Origin: Candidatus Krumholzibacteriota bacterium
GTDB taxonomy: Bacteria; Krumholzibacteriota; Krumholzibacteriia; JAJRXK01
NCBI GenBank assembly: GCA_029262065.1
Contig: JAJDAC010000015.1
Span: 80,868-144,867, forward strand
DNA length: 64,000 nt
Reading direction: 5' to 3'
Position numbers and translations under genes: made by a program. Positions 46,172 to 53,917 of this stretch are shown here, piece by piece. Positions within the stretch are counted from its first letter, which is position 1, and every line of letters begins with the position of its first letter. The notes below the pieces were generated by a model that saw only the letters and a list, made by a program, of their open reading frames with translations, was not told where the DNA came from and made no database searches.

Positions 46172-47266
46172 TCAGTCCTGAGCGAAGCCAGCCGGCCGTC
46201 GAGTCTCAGGCTTCACGACGTTCTGCACGAACGGTGAGGTCATGGCGCGCACCAGCGCACTGTAATTGAGCTGGAACTTCATCTCAGCGCCGATCGCCAC
46301 GCGGGCATCGCGTGATTCCACGATGAGATGGTCACTGCTGGCCGCAAGGATCTCAATTCCGTGGGGCGGCGAAAGGCCATCCGGGTCCGTGTCTTGAATT
46401 CCGATGGCCAAAATGACCTGCGAGATGGAGCCGCGGTCGATGGCCGTTGGTGTCTCGCCGAACGCGGTTTGCGCGATCTCACCGCGCGGCTGCGTTGGTT
46501 TGCTCTTGGACTCGATCACTTCGGCGACGAGGGCAATCGCGTCTGTGTGCAAACCGTCGATCGGTTCGCGATGGAGAGTTTCGCGGCCGAGCAAGACCGA
46601 CTCACCCAAACGGAGATCGTTGATCCGTCCCGTGTCGGCGCCACTCAACGCCCACGCGAGGTTGGCGGAGTTGCCGCCCGAAACCACTTCCACCGTCGCG
46701 CCGAATTCCGTCTCGATCGCCACGGCAAGCGCCGACAGTTCGGCCATGTTCTCAGCGTCTGGTGATACCCCACTGCGGCACGCGAGATTGCAGCCGATAC
46801 CCTTGAAGACAAGGTTTGGCAGGCAAAGGGTCTCGCCAACGACTTTCGGCAGATCCTCGGGCATGATGCCTTCGCGCAGGTCTCCCAGCTCGACCATCAA
46901 CACGATGCCGTGGACCCGGCCCGCTCGTTGCCCAGCGCGCGATAATTCGCGAATGACGTCGATCTCGGTATTCAAGCTTACGCCTGCGTTCCTCACGACC
47001 TCGTCCGTCTGACTCAGCATTGGAGAGCGGATGAGCGTGAAGGGCGCCGAAACGCCCGCACTCCGCATTGTTTCGATGTTTTCGATCCGGGAGTCGCCGA
47101 GCCCGCTCACACCGGCCCGAAGCAGGGTGGCGGCAATGTCAGGCGAGCCAAGCGCCGCCTTGGTCACGCCCGTCACCGAGATGCCGCAGTCCGCGAGACG
47201 CTCGACCAGCGTGCGAGCATTGTGGAAGATCTTGTCGAGGTCGATCTCCAACCGCGGCGCACTCAT
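46172..47266 (-). CDS. PLP-dependent alanine/ornithine-type racemase
   Basis: 364 residues from the ATG at 47266, overlapping the upstream gene by 4 bp; the frame is open to 47887 only as a shadow. The fold-III (alanine-racemase barrel) N-terminus is clear: PRLEIDLDKIFHNARTLVERL, with the PLP lysine in GVTKAALG (residue 36), then GIVLMVELGDLREGI and EVVSGGNSANL phosphate-site residues. A C-terminal beta part ends in NYSALVRAMTSPF. The closest known family is the ornithine/alanine racemase group that works with amino-acid pathways of unclear substrate. It is in an operon with DUF1611 and paralogous to the remnant at 42387. Confidence 0.85.
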   Translation of the reverse strand: MSAPRLEIDLDKIFHNARTLVERLADCGISVTGVTKAALGSPDIAATLLRAGVSGLGDSRIENIETMRSAGVSAPFTLIRSPMLSQTDEVVRNAGVSLNTEIDVIRELSRAGQRAGRVHGIVLMVELGDLREGIMPEDLPKVVGETLCLPNLVFKGIGCNLACRSGVSPDAENMAELSALAVAIETEFGATVEVVSGGNSANLAWALSGADTGRINDLRLGESVLLGRETLHREPIDGLHTDAIALVAEVIESKSKPTQPRGEIAQTAFGETPTAIDRGSISQVILAIGIQDTDPDGLSPPHGIEILAASSDHLIVESRDARVAIGAEMKFQLNYSALVRAMTSPFVQNVVKPETRRPAGFAQD

Positions 47267-48375
47267 AGGGTGCCCGTGAGCTGCATCTCCTCGAGATCGG
47301 GGAACGCCGAGAGAACCATGGTTACGAGTCGCTCCGGTGAGCAGGTCAGAGCGTCGGCCACCGGGATGCCCAGCTCCAACTCGTACCGGACAATGGCCAG
47401 GGCAACATCGGCACCGGTCATGTTTTCGTGGTTGATCGTCAGCCCGATCACCTTGGTGTCGGAGAATGTCTGGATGAGATGGATCTCGCTGGCCGGCTCC
47501 GGCATTGCCATCTGTTCGAAGTCGCAACGATGGGTTCGGGCGGGTGCGTGCTGCAGTATGACCGCGTCCGGGCAACTGCCGCGAAGAATGAAGCTCGAGG
47601 TCGAAAAAGCAGGGTGACTCAACGCACCTTGGCCTTCGATGATGATCACGTCGGGCGTCTCGCGTTCGAACGCTTCGATGATCGTGGCCTCCAGCTCTCC
47701 CGAGCAGAACTGTGAGGGTACCGCATCGAGCGCGACGCCATACTTGGCGCCCTGGATCAAACCGGTTTGGCCCGTGCCGATCATCACGGCTTTGACGCCG
47801 CAATCGTTGAGGGCGCGAGTCAGGACCGTCGCCGTCGTGCGCTTGCCGATAGCACAATCGGTACCGAGAACGGCGATTCGCGGACATGTAACGTCGACGA
47901 TGCGGCCACTGAACAACCGCAGGTCCTTCTTGGCTCGTGGTTTGCGGATGTCCACAATCGACACATTGGCTGCTGCACTCGCTGCCACGAACTCCGGGTC
48001 GTCGCTGAGAAACTCATGGAGGCCGTTTACGACACCCATGCCGAGCTGGATGGCCTCGAGCACGATGCGGCGCTCCTCAGCCGACAACATGCCGGTTGCG
48101 GGTGCCATCCCAAAGATGAAGTAGTCGGGTACGCCCCCGAAGTGGGCAAGCGAAGCAGCCAGGTCGCGGCAAACGGGAATCCTGTTTGGTTTTCCGTCGA
48201 GTACCATGCCAGCGTCGAGGCCGGCTTTCTCGCTATCGATGACCGATTGGATTGCGTACTTCTCGGAGTGGCGTACGAGTCCGTTGGCCGTTTTCCCGTC
48301 GACGGCACCGAAGTTCGCCTCGCAATAGACAACGGCAGTAGCAGTTGGAAACGTGGATGCGTGATGAACCGGCAA
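47263..48375 (-). CDS. DUF1611 (DgcN-like) NTP-binding enzyme
   Basis: 370 residues. The N-terminal Rossmann-like part is followed by a P-loop domain with Walker A GTDCAIGKRT (171-180) and a Walker B-like VIIIEGQGALSHPA. DUF1611 proteins include DgcN, reported as a D-glutamate N-acetyltransferase working with a racemase/epimerase partner; here the partner gene is a PLP racemase of a different fold. The pair overlaps by 4 bp (ATGA). Inference: a D-amino-acid modification or catabolic step. Substrate unknown. Confidence 0.85.
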   Translation of the reverse strand: MPVHHASTFPTATAVVYCEANFGAVDGKTANGLVRHSEKYAIQSVIDSEKAGLDAGMVLDGKPNRIPVCRDLAASLAHFGGVPDYFIFGMAPATGMLSAEERRIVLEAIQLGMGVVNGLHEFLSDDPEFVAASAAANVSIVDIRKPRAKKDLRLFSGRIVDVTCPRIAVLGTDCAIGKRTTATVLTRALNDCGVKAVMIGTGQTGLIQGAKYGVALDAVPSQFCSGELEATIIEAFERETPDVIIIEGQGALSHPAFSTSSFILRGSCPDAVILQHAPARTHRCDFEQMAMPEPASEIHLIQTFSDTKVIGLTINHENMTGADVALAIVRYELELGIPVADALTCSPERLVTMVLSAFPDLEEMQLTGTL

Positions 48376-48538
48376 GGTCGCTCCTCGAGTTGACTCAGAG
48401 GAGGCGACAGTATCGTGACGACCAGGTGCGGCCGAAGTTCAACGAGTAGTCCCCGCCAAGTTTTTCATGCGTCATACAAGTTAACTGAGAACATCATCAA
48501 CCAACAGAGCTTTGGGCTCAGTTCGAGCCCTCAGCCAA

Positions 48539-49564
48539 TCAAAATCGATTCCACTGGACCGTTTCAGGCGCAGCGGCTTCGGCGAACGACACCATTCGCT
48601 TGCGACCCTCGTCCCAAAGGTTGCACTTCAGTGAACGAAGGCTCGCGCGAATCGTGAGGGGCTTCACGTTGAAAAGCTCGGGGACCGCTTCGTGACAGGC
48701 TGACAGATAGTAGTTGGGAATCCGCGGATTCAAGTGGTGGACGTGATGGAATCCGATATTGCCTGTAATCCAATGTAGAAGCCGCGGAAGCTTGTAGAAC
48801 GAGCTGCCTTGGATGGCGCCACGCACGTGATCCCAGGCCTCGTGTTTCGCCCAGTAGGTTCGCTCGAACTGATGCTGAACATAGAAAAGCCAGACGCCCA
48901 CCGTGCCGGCCACCAGCATGATTGGCATGTGGATGAACAGGAACGTTCTGACACCAGAGACAAGGGTCGCGGTTACCGCGATAACCAACAGGATCAGATT
49001 CGTGTTCATGGCGCTCTTGCGACGGCTATCGCCCTCGTTCGGGTACCAATAGCGATACCGGATGAAGAACGTGAACAAGGGACCAATTGCCAACAACGTC
49101 GCTGGATGCCGATAGATCCGGTAGAACAACCGCTTGCGGGGAGTCAGGTCCAGGTACTCTCGAACGGTCATGGTGTAGACGTCGCCATTACCCCGCCGAC
49201 CGAGATCTCCGGTTGTCGCGTGGTGAACGGAGTGCTGGTTGGTCCAGTAGTGAAACGGCAGGAAGAACAGCAGGCCGGCCAAGGTGCCCATGGCCCGATT
49301 TGCACGGCGGGATCGGAAAAAGGATCCGTGTCCACAATCGTGGAAAATGATGAAGATGCGGGCCAGAAAACTCGCCGCGGGGATGGCGAGGGCAGCCGTC
49401 AGCCAATGGCTGACTCCCAACGACCAGTGCATCAGGACGAGCATGCCAATATAGGGAAGTACGGAGTTGCCGACTTGCCACAGACTCCGCCGGGTACACG
49501 AGTGCTGAAACGCCCGTGCTGCATCGTAGAGAGAGGAGTCGGAACGACCGTGCATTGTTTCCAT
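48539..49564 (-). CDS. Membrane fatty-acid desaturase
   Basis: 341 residues with the three His boxes of the acyl-lipid (DesA/omega-type) family: HDCGH (75-79), HSVHH (111-115) and HHVHH (273-277), which bind the di-iron site. Membrane helices lie near 37-53, 56-74, 93-104, 155-170, 187-204 and 208-228. It should introduce a cis double bond into membrane acyl chains, using O2 and a reductase partner that is not encoded nearby. The start ATG at 49564 is followed by a second at 49555 (METMHGRS). It is monocistronic on the minus strand, downstream of the RRM gene. Confidence 0.93.
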   Translation of the reverse strand: METMHGRSDSSLYDAARAFQHSCTRRSLWQVGNSVLPYIGMLVLMHWSLGVSHWLTAALAIPAASFLARIFIIFHDCGHGSFFRSRRANRAMGTLAGLLFFLPFHYWTNQHSVHHATTGDLGRRGNGDVYTMTVREYLDLTPRKRLFYRIYRHPATLLAIGPLFTFFIRYRYWYPNEGDSRRKSAMNTNLILLVIAVTATLVSGVRTFLFIHMPIMLVAGTVGVWLFYVQHQFERTYWAKHEAWDHVRGAIQGSSFYKLPRLLHWITGNIGFHHVHHLNPRIPNYYLSACHEAVPELFNVKPLTIRASLRSLKCNLWDEGRKRMVSFAEAAAPETVQWNRF

Positions 49565-49669
49565 CTTGGTTGACGACTGATCGGAGGGGCCAGGTGCCCC
49601 ACCCCCCGAAGGAGGCGAGGCACCCGTATCAGTCGATGTGCGGTTGCTGGTTACCAGCGGCCGCCGCGA

Positions 49670-49921
49670 CTAGCGCTGCGGACGATCCTGGGCTTCGTTC
49701 ACCCGCAGATCGCGACCGCCCATATCCTTACCGTTCAGGGCAGATATGGCTGGCTGCACCGCTTCGTCGTCGATCTCCACGAATCCAAATCCGCGCGGGC
49801 GACCCGTCTCGCGGTCGTTGATGAGCGCCACCGAATGCACGGTTCCGTGCTTGCTGAACATCTCGTTGACTTCGGTTTCGGTAGCACTGAAGGGCAGGTT
49901 GCCCACGTAAAGCTTCTTCAA
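49670..49921 (-). CDS. Bacterial RRM RNA-binding protein
   Basis: 83 residues, one RNA-recognition motif: RNP2 LYVGNL near the start and RNP1 RGFGFVEI near 43-50, with the expected alpha/beta spacing and a short basic tail (AQDRPQR). Such single-RRM proteins are common in cyanobacteria and FCB bacteria, often cold-induced, and bind single-stranded RNA. It lies 105 bp before the desaturase gene in the same direction; a shared cold response with the desaturase is plausible but not shown. Confidence 0.93.
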   Translation of the reverse strand: MKKLYVGNLPFSATETEVNEMFSKHGTVHSVALINDRETGRPRGFGFVEIDDEAVQPAISALNGKDMGGRDLRVNEAQDRPQR

Positions 49922-50107
49922 TTTCTATTCTTCTCCAAGAACCGGTTGCACCGGTTCATCCAAAGCACTCAAGATCATCCGGGTATCGGGTGATCTCTGC
50001 GCTCCTTGTGTAGTCCGACATTGCCGGACATCGTCCCCCGATGATCGGGGGAAAATCAGGCCCCTCGCCAGGCGAGTTGCCAAAAACAATCTGAACACGA
50101 CACAGAA

Positions 50108-50170
50108 CGGCCCCGCCTTCGATTTGAAGGCGGGGCCTCCTGCGGTGTTACCGAGTGGCTTTTTGGGCCG
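50108..50170. repeat. 63-bp direct repeat, copy A (left of MarR/decarboxylase operon)
   Basis: Its first part is the hairpin at 50109-50137; its second part (TCCTGCGGTGTTACCGAGTG...) matches copy B at 51623-51685 with the same spacing (offset 1515 bp). Roughly 80 percent identical by eye. Both are in the same orientation and flank the 50349-51577 operon. Confidence 0.75.
50109..50137. terminator. GC-rich terminator hairpin within repeat copy A
   Basis: Perfect 12-bp stem (GGCCCCGCCTTC / GAAGGCGGGGCC) with a 5-nt loop. A CTTTTT run occurs 21 bp later on the plus strand, too far for a standard terminator, so the role may be structural. Confidence 0.6.
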
Positions 50171-50348
50171 ACGCTCGAAAGATTGGCGGAAGAGTAGATC
50201 TACCCTTCCATGTGAGTTCAAGCTAGCTGTGTTTGACCACCACCGCCATGGGGGTCGGTAAGATTCATGGTGTTTGTCCCCATGTGGGCCACTGCGACCC
50301 TGAATGTGGGCCAGTTGACGTCTACGGGCGAGGAATCACGTACGGAGC

Positions 50349-51116
50349 TCATCGCGAAACCGCACCGATCCCCAGCTCGACGACGGTACCAACCGGAAAG
50401 GTGACGGCATCCACATGCGAGGTGATGCCGTCCACAAGCAGGACCGCGTGCGCATGGACGCTCTGTCCCTTGTGGGTGAAGACACCCTGATGGGCATCGG
50501 AAACAAAACCGAAGATGACTCCCGGCTGCGGTACATAGCGGACAACCGTCACGGCATTGTCGTGGCGCTGTTCATGCGACATATCAGCCGTAATGCGGCT
50601 TCCGTCGATGACGTGGCCGTCGACGCCAGGAAGGTCACCTTGAACGCGGAAGACCAGAGGGCGCTCCAGGTCCAGCCCAATGTCTATTGCACGGTTTCGG
50701 ACGAACCCAACCAGAGCCGTCAACGTGGTTTCCTCCGCGAGCGTAGAATTGTTCCAGCCTCCCACTTCCGCGGTGACCAGCAGCGCGGCTCGAGTCCCCC
50801 GTCCGTCGTCGACTCGCGTCTCTACGCGTTCGTCACGAATGCTACTGATCCAGCACCGCCCGCCGACTATCGAAATCTCACCCATGAGACCCTCAACTGC
50901 ACCCAGGCCAAACGTGGTCGCAGTGGATATCTCGGGCTCTATGGTGACGGCGGAAGAGAAGTCAGCCTCGTGCATGATGCGGTGCAGTGCACCATGAACT
51001 CGGGTTTCGGGCCCAACGATCGTCTCTTCGGAATCTACCGCTGCGAGTTCCGCGGATAGAAGAATTCCGCCGAGTGACAACAAGCCTACAACCGGAATAA
51101 GACCAACTCGTTTCAT
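50349..51116 (-). CDS. Acetolactate-decarboxylase-like exported metalloenzyme
   Basis: 255 residues with an N-terminal hydrophobic signal. The BudA/AlsD fold is indicated by HGALHRIMHEADFSSAV (41-57), GLMGEISIVGG with the conserved Glu (80) and a zinc triad H221-x-H223-x10-H234 whose spacing (+2, +11) equals that of acetolactate decarboxylase. The conserved Arg of the true enzyme is not visible at its expected place, so the reaction may differ. Family members cleave alpha-acetolactate to acetoin in the cytoplasm; an exported homologue is unusual. It overlaps MarR by 4 bp. Confidence 0.75.
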   Translation of the reverse strand: MKRVGLIPVVGLLSLGGILLSAELAAVDSEETIVGPETRVHGALHRIMHEADFSSAVTIEPEISTATTFGLGAVEGLMGEISIVGGRCWISSIRDERVETRVDDGRGTRAALLVTAEVGGWNNSTLAEETTLTALVGFVRNRAIDIGLDLERPLVFRVQGDLPGVDGHVIDGSRITADMSHEQRHDNAVTVVRYVPQPGVIFGFVSDAHQGVFTHKGQSVHAHAVLLVDGITSHVDAVTFPVGTVVELGIGAVSR

Positions 51117-51577
51117 GATACTTCGGCTCCGGCATTGAGGGTCTGCAGCGCTTCGGTCAGGAGCACCAGCGCAATGGTTACTTTTTTTCGCTGAGCGAGG
51201 TCCAGCGCGCCGTAGAGTTCTTCGAACCGCTCAAGACTTCGCGTGTCCAAACGCTGTGCGCGTCGGCGCCCACTCCCTGTGAGCGAAACCCGTCTCGCGC
51301 GTCCGTCCACCGGACAGACGGTCTCGTGCACGTCGCCCGCTGACACCATCTGTCTCACCAATCGGCTGACGTTCGACTTGTCGATGCGGAGCGCAAACTG
51401 AAGGTCTGACTGCCTGGGCACGATACCCAGCTGTTCTTGCCCAAGCAGGTACATCAATGCGTGCGCCCGTGTCGGCGAAACTTGCACACCGCAGGGAGTT
51501 TGAGATGTGTCGAGGGTCCCAGACTCTCGAATGAGTTGCTGGAAGGCAGCGCGTAGCGTGGTTGCGTCGGTTGGCAT
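51113..51577 (-). CDS. MarR-family regulator
   Basis: 154 residues with the winged helix SDLQFALRIDKSNVSRLVRQMVSAGDVHETVCPVDGRARRVSLTGSGRRRA, the recognition helix being DKSNVSRLVRQM and the wing DGRARRVSLT. The helices before and after form the dimer interface. No sensing Cys pair is obvious beyond C29 and the wing Cys. It is the first gene of a two-gene unit with the decarboxylase-like enzyme and is preceded by a 20-bp operator palindrome. Confidence 0.93.
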   Translation of the reverse strand: MPTDATTLRAAFQQLIRESGTLDTSQTPCGVQVSPTRAHALMYLLGQEQLGIVPRQSDLQFALRIDKSNVSRLVRQMVSAGDVHETVCPVDGRARRVSLTGSGRRRAQRLDTRSLERFEELYGALDLAQRKKVTIALVLLTEALQTLNAGAEVS

Positions 51578-51596
51578 TGCAGGATTCTACGCTCCT

Positions 51597-51616
51597 TTAG
51601 TTGCGAACGCAACTAA
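51597..51616 (-). promoter_or_regulatory. MarR-type operator palindrome
   Basis: Perfect 9-bp arms TTAGTTGCG / CGCAACTAA separated by AA, 20 bp before the MarR start. The TAGTTGC...GCAACTA pattern is typical of MarR-family operators, so autoregulation is likely. Confidence 0.8.
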
Positions 51617-51622
51617 TAAGCA

Positions 51623-51685
51623 CGGCCCCGCCATGGATTCGACGGCGAGGCCTCCTGCGGTGTTGCCGAGTGGGCTCTTGGGCCC
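51623..51685. repeat. 63-bp direct repeat, copy B (right of MarR/decarboxylase operon)
   Basis: Matches copy A (50108-50170), sharing CGGCCCCGCC, GGCCTCCTGCGGTGTT and CCGAGTGG at the same spacing. The stem is imperfect here (GGCCCCGCC pairs with GGCGAGGCC with one mismatch), which suggests divergence after duplication. Confidence 0.75.
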
Positions 51686-51704
51686 AAAATAGCCGCTGGG
51701 TTCC

Positions 51705-51747
51705 TTGACATTGTGCTACAAACGTAGCACAATGCTACAAATGTAGC
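51705..51747 (+). promoter_or_regulatory. Promoter with two BlaI-type operators
   Basis: TTGACA (51705-51710) is followed directly by a perfect inverted repeat (TTGTGCTAC / GTAGCACAA, 51711-51732, 4-bp centre) and then a second palindrome, GCTACAAATGTAGC (51734-51747). CACAAT at 51728-51733 could be the -10 with a 17-bp spacer. The CTACA...TGTAG core is the classical BlaI/MecI-type dyad. It lies 27 bp before the GTG of the repressor gene. Confidence 0.85.
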
Positions 51748-51773
51748 CTACAAATCCATCGGCCGGAGACACC

Positions 51774-52154
51774 GTGAAACAAAAGCTCAGCCGTCGGGAA
51801 AGAGAGATCCTGGACATCCTCCTGGCCGAAGGCGAGGCCAGCGCCGAAGAGGTTCGCGTCCAACTGTCGGACCCTCCGGCGTACTCCACCGCGCGGGCCT
51901 TGCTCAGCCGGTTGGAAGCCAAGGGATTGGTCAAGCACCGTGAAAAGGGTCTCAAGTACGTGTACTCAGCGGTGATCTCGGCCGCCAAGGAACGTCGCTC
52001 CGCCGTGGACCGGTTGGTAAAAGTGTTCTACGACGGCTCGCTGGGCAAAGCTGTGACCGGGTTGGTCGATTCAAGAAAACTCTCCGAAGAAGAACTCGAC
52101 GCCGTTGAAGAAGCCATCGCCAAGGCTCGCAAGTCGCGAAAGAAGACATCATGA
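51774..52154 (+). CDS. BlaI/MecI-family repressor
   Basis: 126 residues from a GTG at 51774. The winged helix is LSRREREILDILLAEGEASAEEVRVQL, then YSTARALLSRLEAKGLVKHREKGLKYVYSAV, followed by a helical dimer domain (SRKLSEEELDAVEEAIAKARK). The SAxSTAR-like recognition helix differs from that of the repressor at 30103, so the two should read different operators. It overlaps the M56 gene by 4 bp (ATGA). Confidence 0.94.
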   Translation: MKQKLSRREREILDILLAEGEASAEEVRVQLSDPPAYSTARALLSRLEAKGLVKHREKGLKYVYSAVISAAKERRSAVDRLVKVFYDGSLGKAVTGLVDSRKLSEEELDAVEEAIAKARKSRKKTS

Positions 52155-53917
52155 TCGACTCGCTCCCGACGCCGGCGTGGACTGTACTATTGGTAGCGGC
52201 CAAGGTGAGTCTCGTGCTCACCATCGCGCTCTTCTTGACCCGTCGCCTCAAGGCGTATCGCGCCGGTGCACGTCACCTTATCTGGAGCGTCGCACTCGGC
52301 GCGGCCCTTTGGGTTCCCGTGGGGCATTGGGCCCCTGGAATCGAGATCCCCATGCTATCGCCCGTCGGATCCGCCGCCGACCCCGATCGCATTGACGGCG
52401 GGGCCAGAGTTCTGACCATACCAAGTGCACCCATCGATGAGACCCAGGGCGCGCCACAGCCAGGTTCCGGCTCTATCGTCTCCAGTCCGTGGTTCGGCGC
52501 CGGCATCATCTATGGAGCTGGTGTACTCGCGGTCGTCTTGCCCCTGTGGCTGGGAATGTTTCGCGCTTCGCGCCTGAAACGGAGCGCAACACAGGCCGTA
52601 TTGCACCCGATTTGGCAACAGGCGCTGCAGGAAACGAACGACCACCCGCGCCGGAGCATCGCCGTGCTCGTGTCCGATCGTGTCCACGCCCCGGTAACAT
52701 TCGGCGTGGTGCGACCCACCATCTTGCTGCCCGAGGATGTGTCCAACTGGTCTCAGGCTCATCGCCGCAACGCCATGGTCCACGAACTCGAACACGTCGC
52801 TCGCGGCGACTGGGCCACCCAACTGGTCGGAACTCTGGCCTGCGCCGCCTACTGGTTCCATCCCCTGGTTTGGTTCGGAACACGACGTCTGCACCTGGAA
52901 GCTGAGCGCGCGTGCGACGAGCGCGTGCTCCAGGTCGGCAGTGATCCCGGTGACTACGCACAACAACTTGTCGATCTGACCCGCCAACACCATCGCAATC
53001 CGTTGCGAGCTGCTGTCGCCATGGCGAGCAGCTCCGAACTAGCGGATCGCGTCTACTCCGTCCTGCAAACCGGAAGGAATCCCATGGCGTCGCGTCGTTT
53101 GACCACCCTGATGGCAGTCCTGATCGCCTTGTTGGGAGTTGCGGTGGCTTCCATCGTACCCACCCATGCTATCCCCGATCCCCAGTCGCGCCCCGAGCCG
53201 AATCAATCACACAGCAAGTCTTCTCTCATGCATGCAGCACGCGAAGGCGATGTCGAACGCGTGCGCGATCTGATCCAGACCGGCGCGAACGTAGATGCCA
53301 CCGCGGGCGGGCGCTACACGGCGTTGATCCTGGCCTGTACCTACGGCCACACCAACGTGGTCCAGGCTCTGCTCGACGCGGGGGCCGACGTGAACCAGAG
53401 GGTCCGAGGCAATCAACGAGATGGCCTACAACGCACGGCGCTCGGCGCCGCGGCCCGCGAGGGGCACCGCAACGTGGTCAAGATGTTGCTCGACGCGAAC
53501 GTCGACGTCGATGGACATGGGCGCGGCGACGCCAGCGCACTCATGGAAGCGTGTGAACGCGAACACCAATCCGTGGCAAAACTGCTCATCGAGAACGGCG
53601 CCGACGTAAACCGTCGCGTGAAAGGCGACGGAAACGCGGTCATCGCCGCCGCGCGAGGCGGAAGCCTCAAGATCATGCGGTTGCTCGTCGCGTCCGGCGC
53701 CGACATCAACGCGGGCGTGGCGGGAGATGGCAACGCTCTGATCATGGCCGTTCACAACCGCGACCAACCCATGGTCGAGTACCTTCTGGAGCAAGGCGCG
53801 GATCCGAACGCATACGTGCGTGGCGATGAGACCGCGCTCGTCGCCGCCGCGGAGGCGGGAAGTCGGCGCATCATGGGGCTCCTTCTGGCCGCGTCCGAGG
53901 ACGACCAGGTACGATGA
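52151..53917 (+). CDS. M56 metalloprotease sensor fused to ankyrin repeats
   Basis: 588 residues. Membrane helices lie at about 11-30, 41-57, 115-135 and 316-336. The peptidase motif HELEH is at 211-215 and the distal E-x-E-RACDE segment at 250-257, so the protease should be active. After the last helix, where BlaR1 carries its penicillin-binding sensor outside the membrane, this protein has about seven ankyrin repeats (356-582: LMHAAREGDVERVRDLIQTGANVD, ALILACTYGHTNVVQALLDAGADVN and so on). They would bind a protein or peptide signal. Inference: signal, protease activation, repressor cleavage, operon opening. It overlaps both neighbours by 4 bp. Confidence 0.9.
   Translation: MIDSLPTPAWTVLLVAAKVSLVLTIALFLTRRLKAYRAGARHLIWSVALGAALWVPVGHWAPGIEIPMLSPVGSAADPDRIDGGARVLTIPSAPIDETQGAPQPGSGSIVSSPWFGAGIIYGAGVLAVVLPLWLGMFRASRLKRSATQAVLHPIWQQALQETNDHPRRSIAVLVSDRVHAPVTFGVVRPTILLPEDVSNWSQAHRRNAMVHELEHVARGDWATQLVGTLACAAYWFHPLVWFGTRRLHLEAERACDERVLQVGSDPGDYAQQLVDLTRQHHRNPLRAAVAMASSSELADRVYSVLQTGRNPMASRRLTTLMAVLIALLGVAVASIVPTHAIPDPQSRPEPNQSHSKSSLMHAAREGDVERVRDLIQTGANVDATAGGRYTALILACTYGHTNVVQALLDAGADVNQRVRGNQRDGLQRTALGAAAREGHRNVVKMLLDANVDVDGHGRGDASALMEACEREHQSVAKLLIENGADVNRRVKGDGNAVIAAARGGSLKIMRLLVASGADINAGVAGDGNALIMAVHNRDQPMVEYLLEQGADPNAYVRGDETALVAAAEAGSRRIMGLLLAASEDDQVR

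Larger units (their letters stand above)
49922..50348. other. Intergenic region with two hairpins, no gene
   Basis: About 430 bp with no supported gene. It holds a GC-rich dyad at 50035-50051 (CCCCCG-ATGAT-CGGGGG, no T run) and the terminator-containing repeat at 50108-50170. The rest should include the promoter of the RRM gene. Confidence 0.6.

Noticed and set aside
47267..47887. N-terminal extension of the racemase frame
   Set aside because: Shadow of the DUF1611 gene; the racemase barrel begins at the ATG at 47266.
50035..50051. GC-rich dyad as a terminator
   Set aside because: No T run on either strand in the right direction; kept only as a note on the intergenic region.
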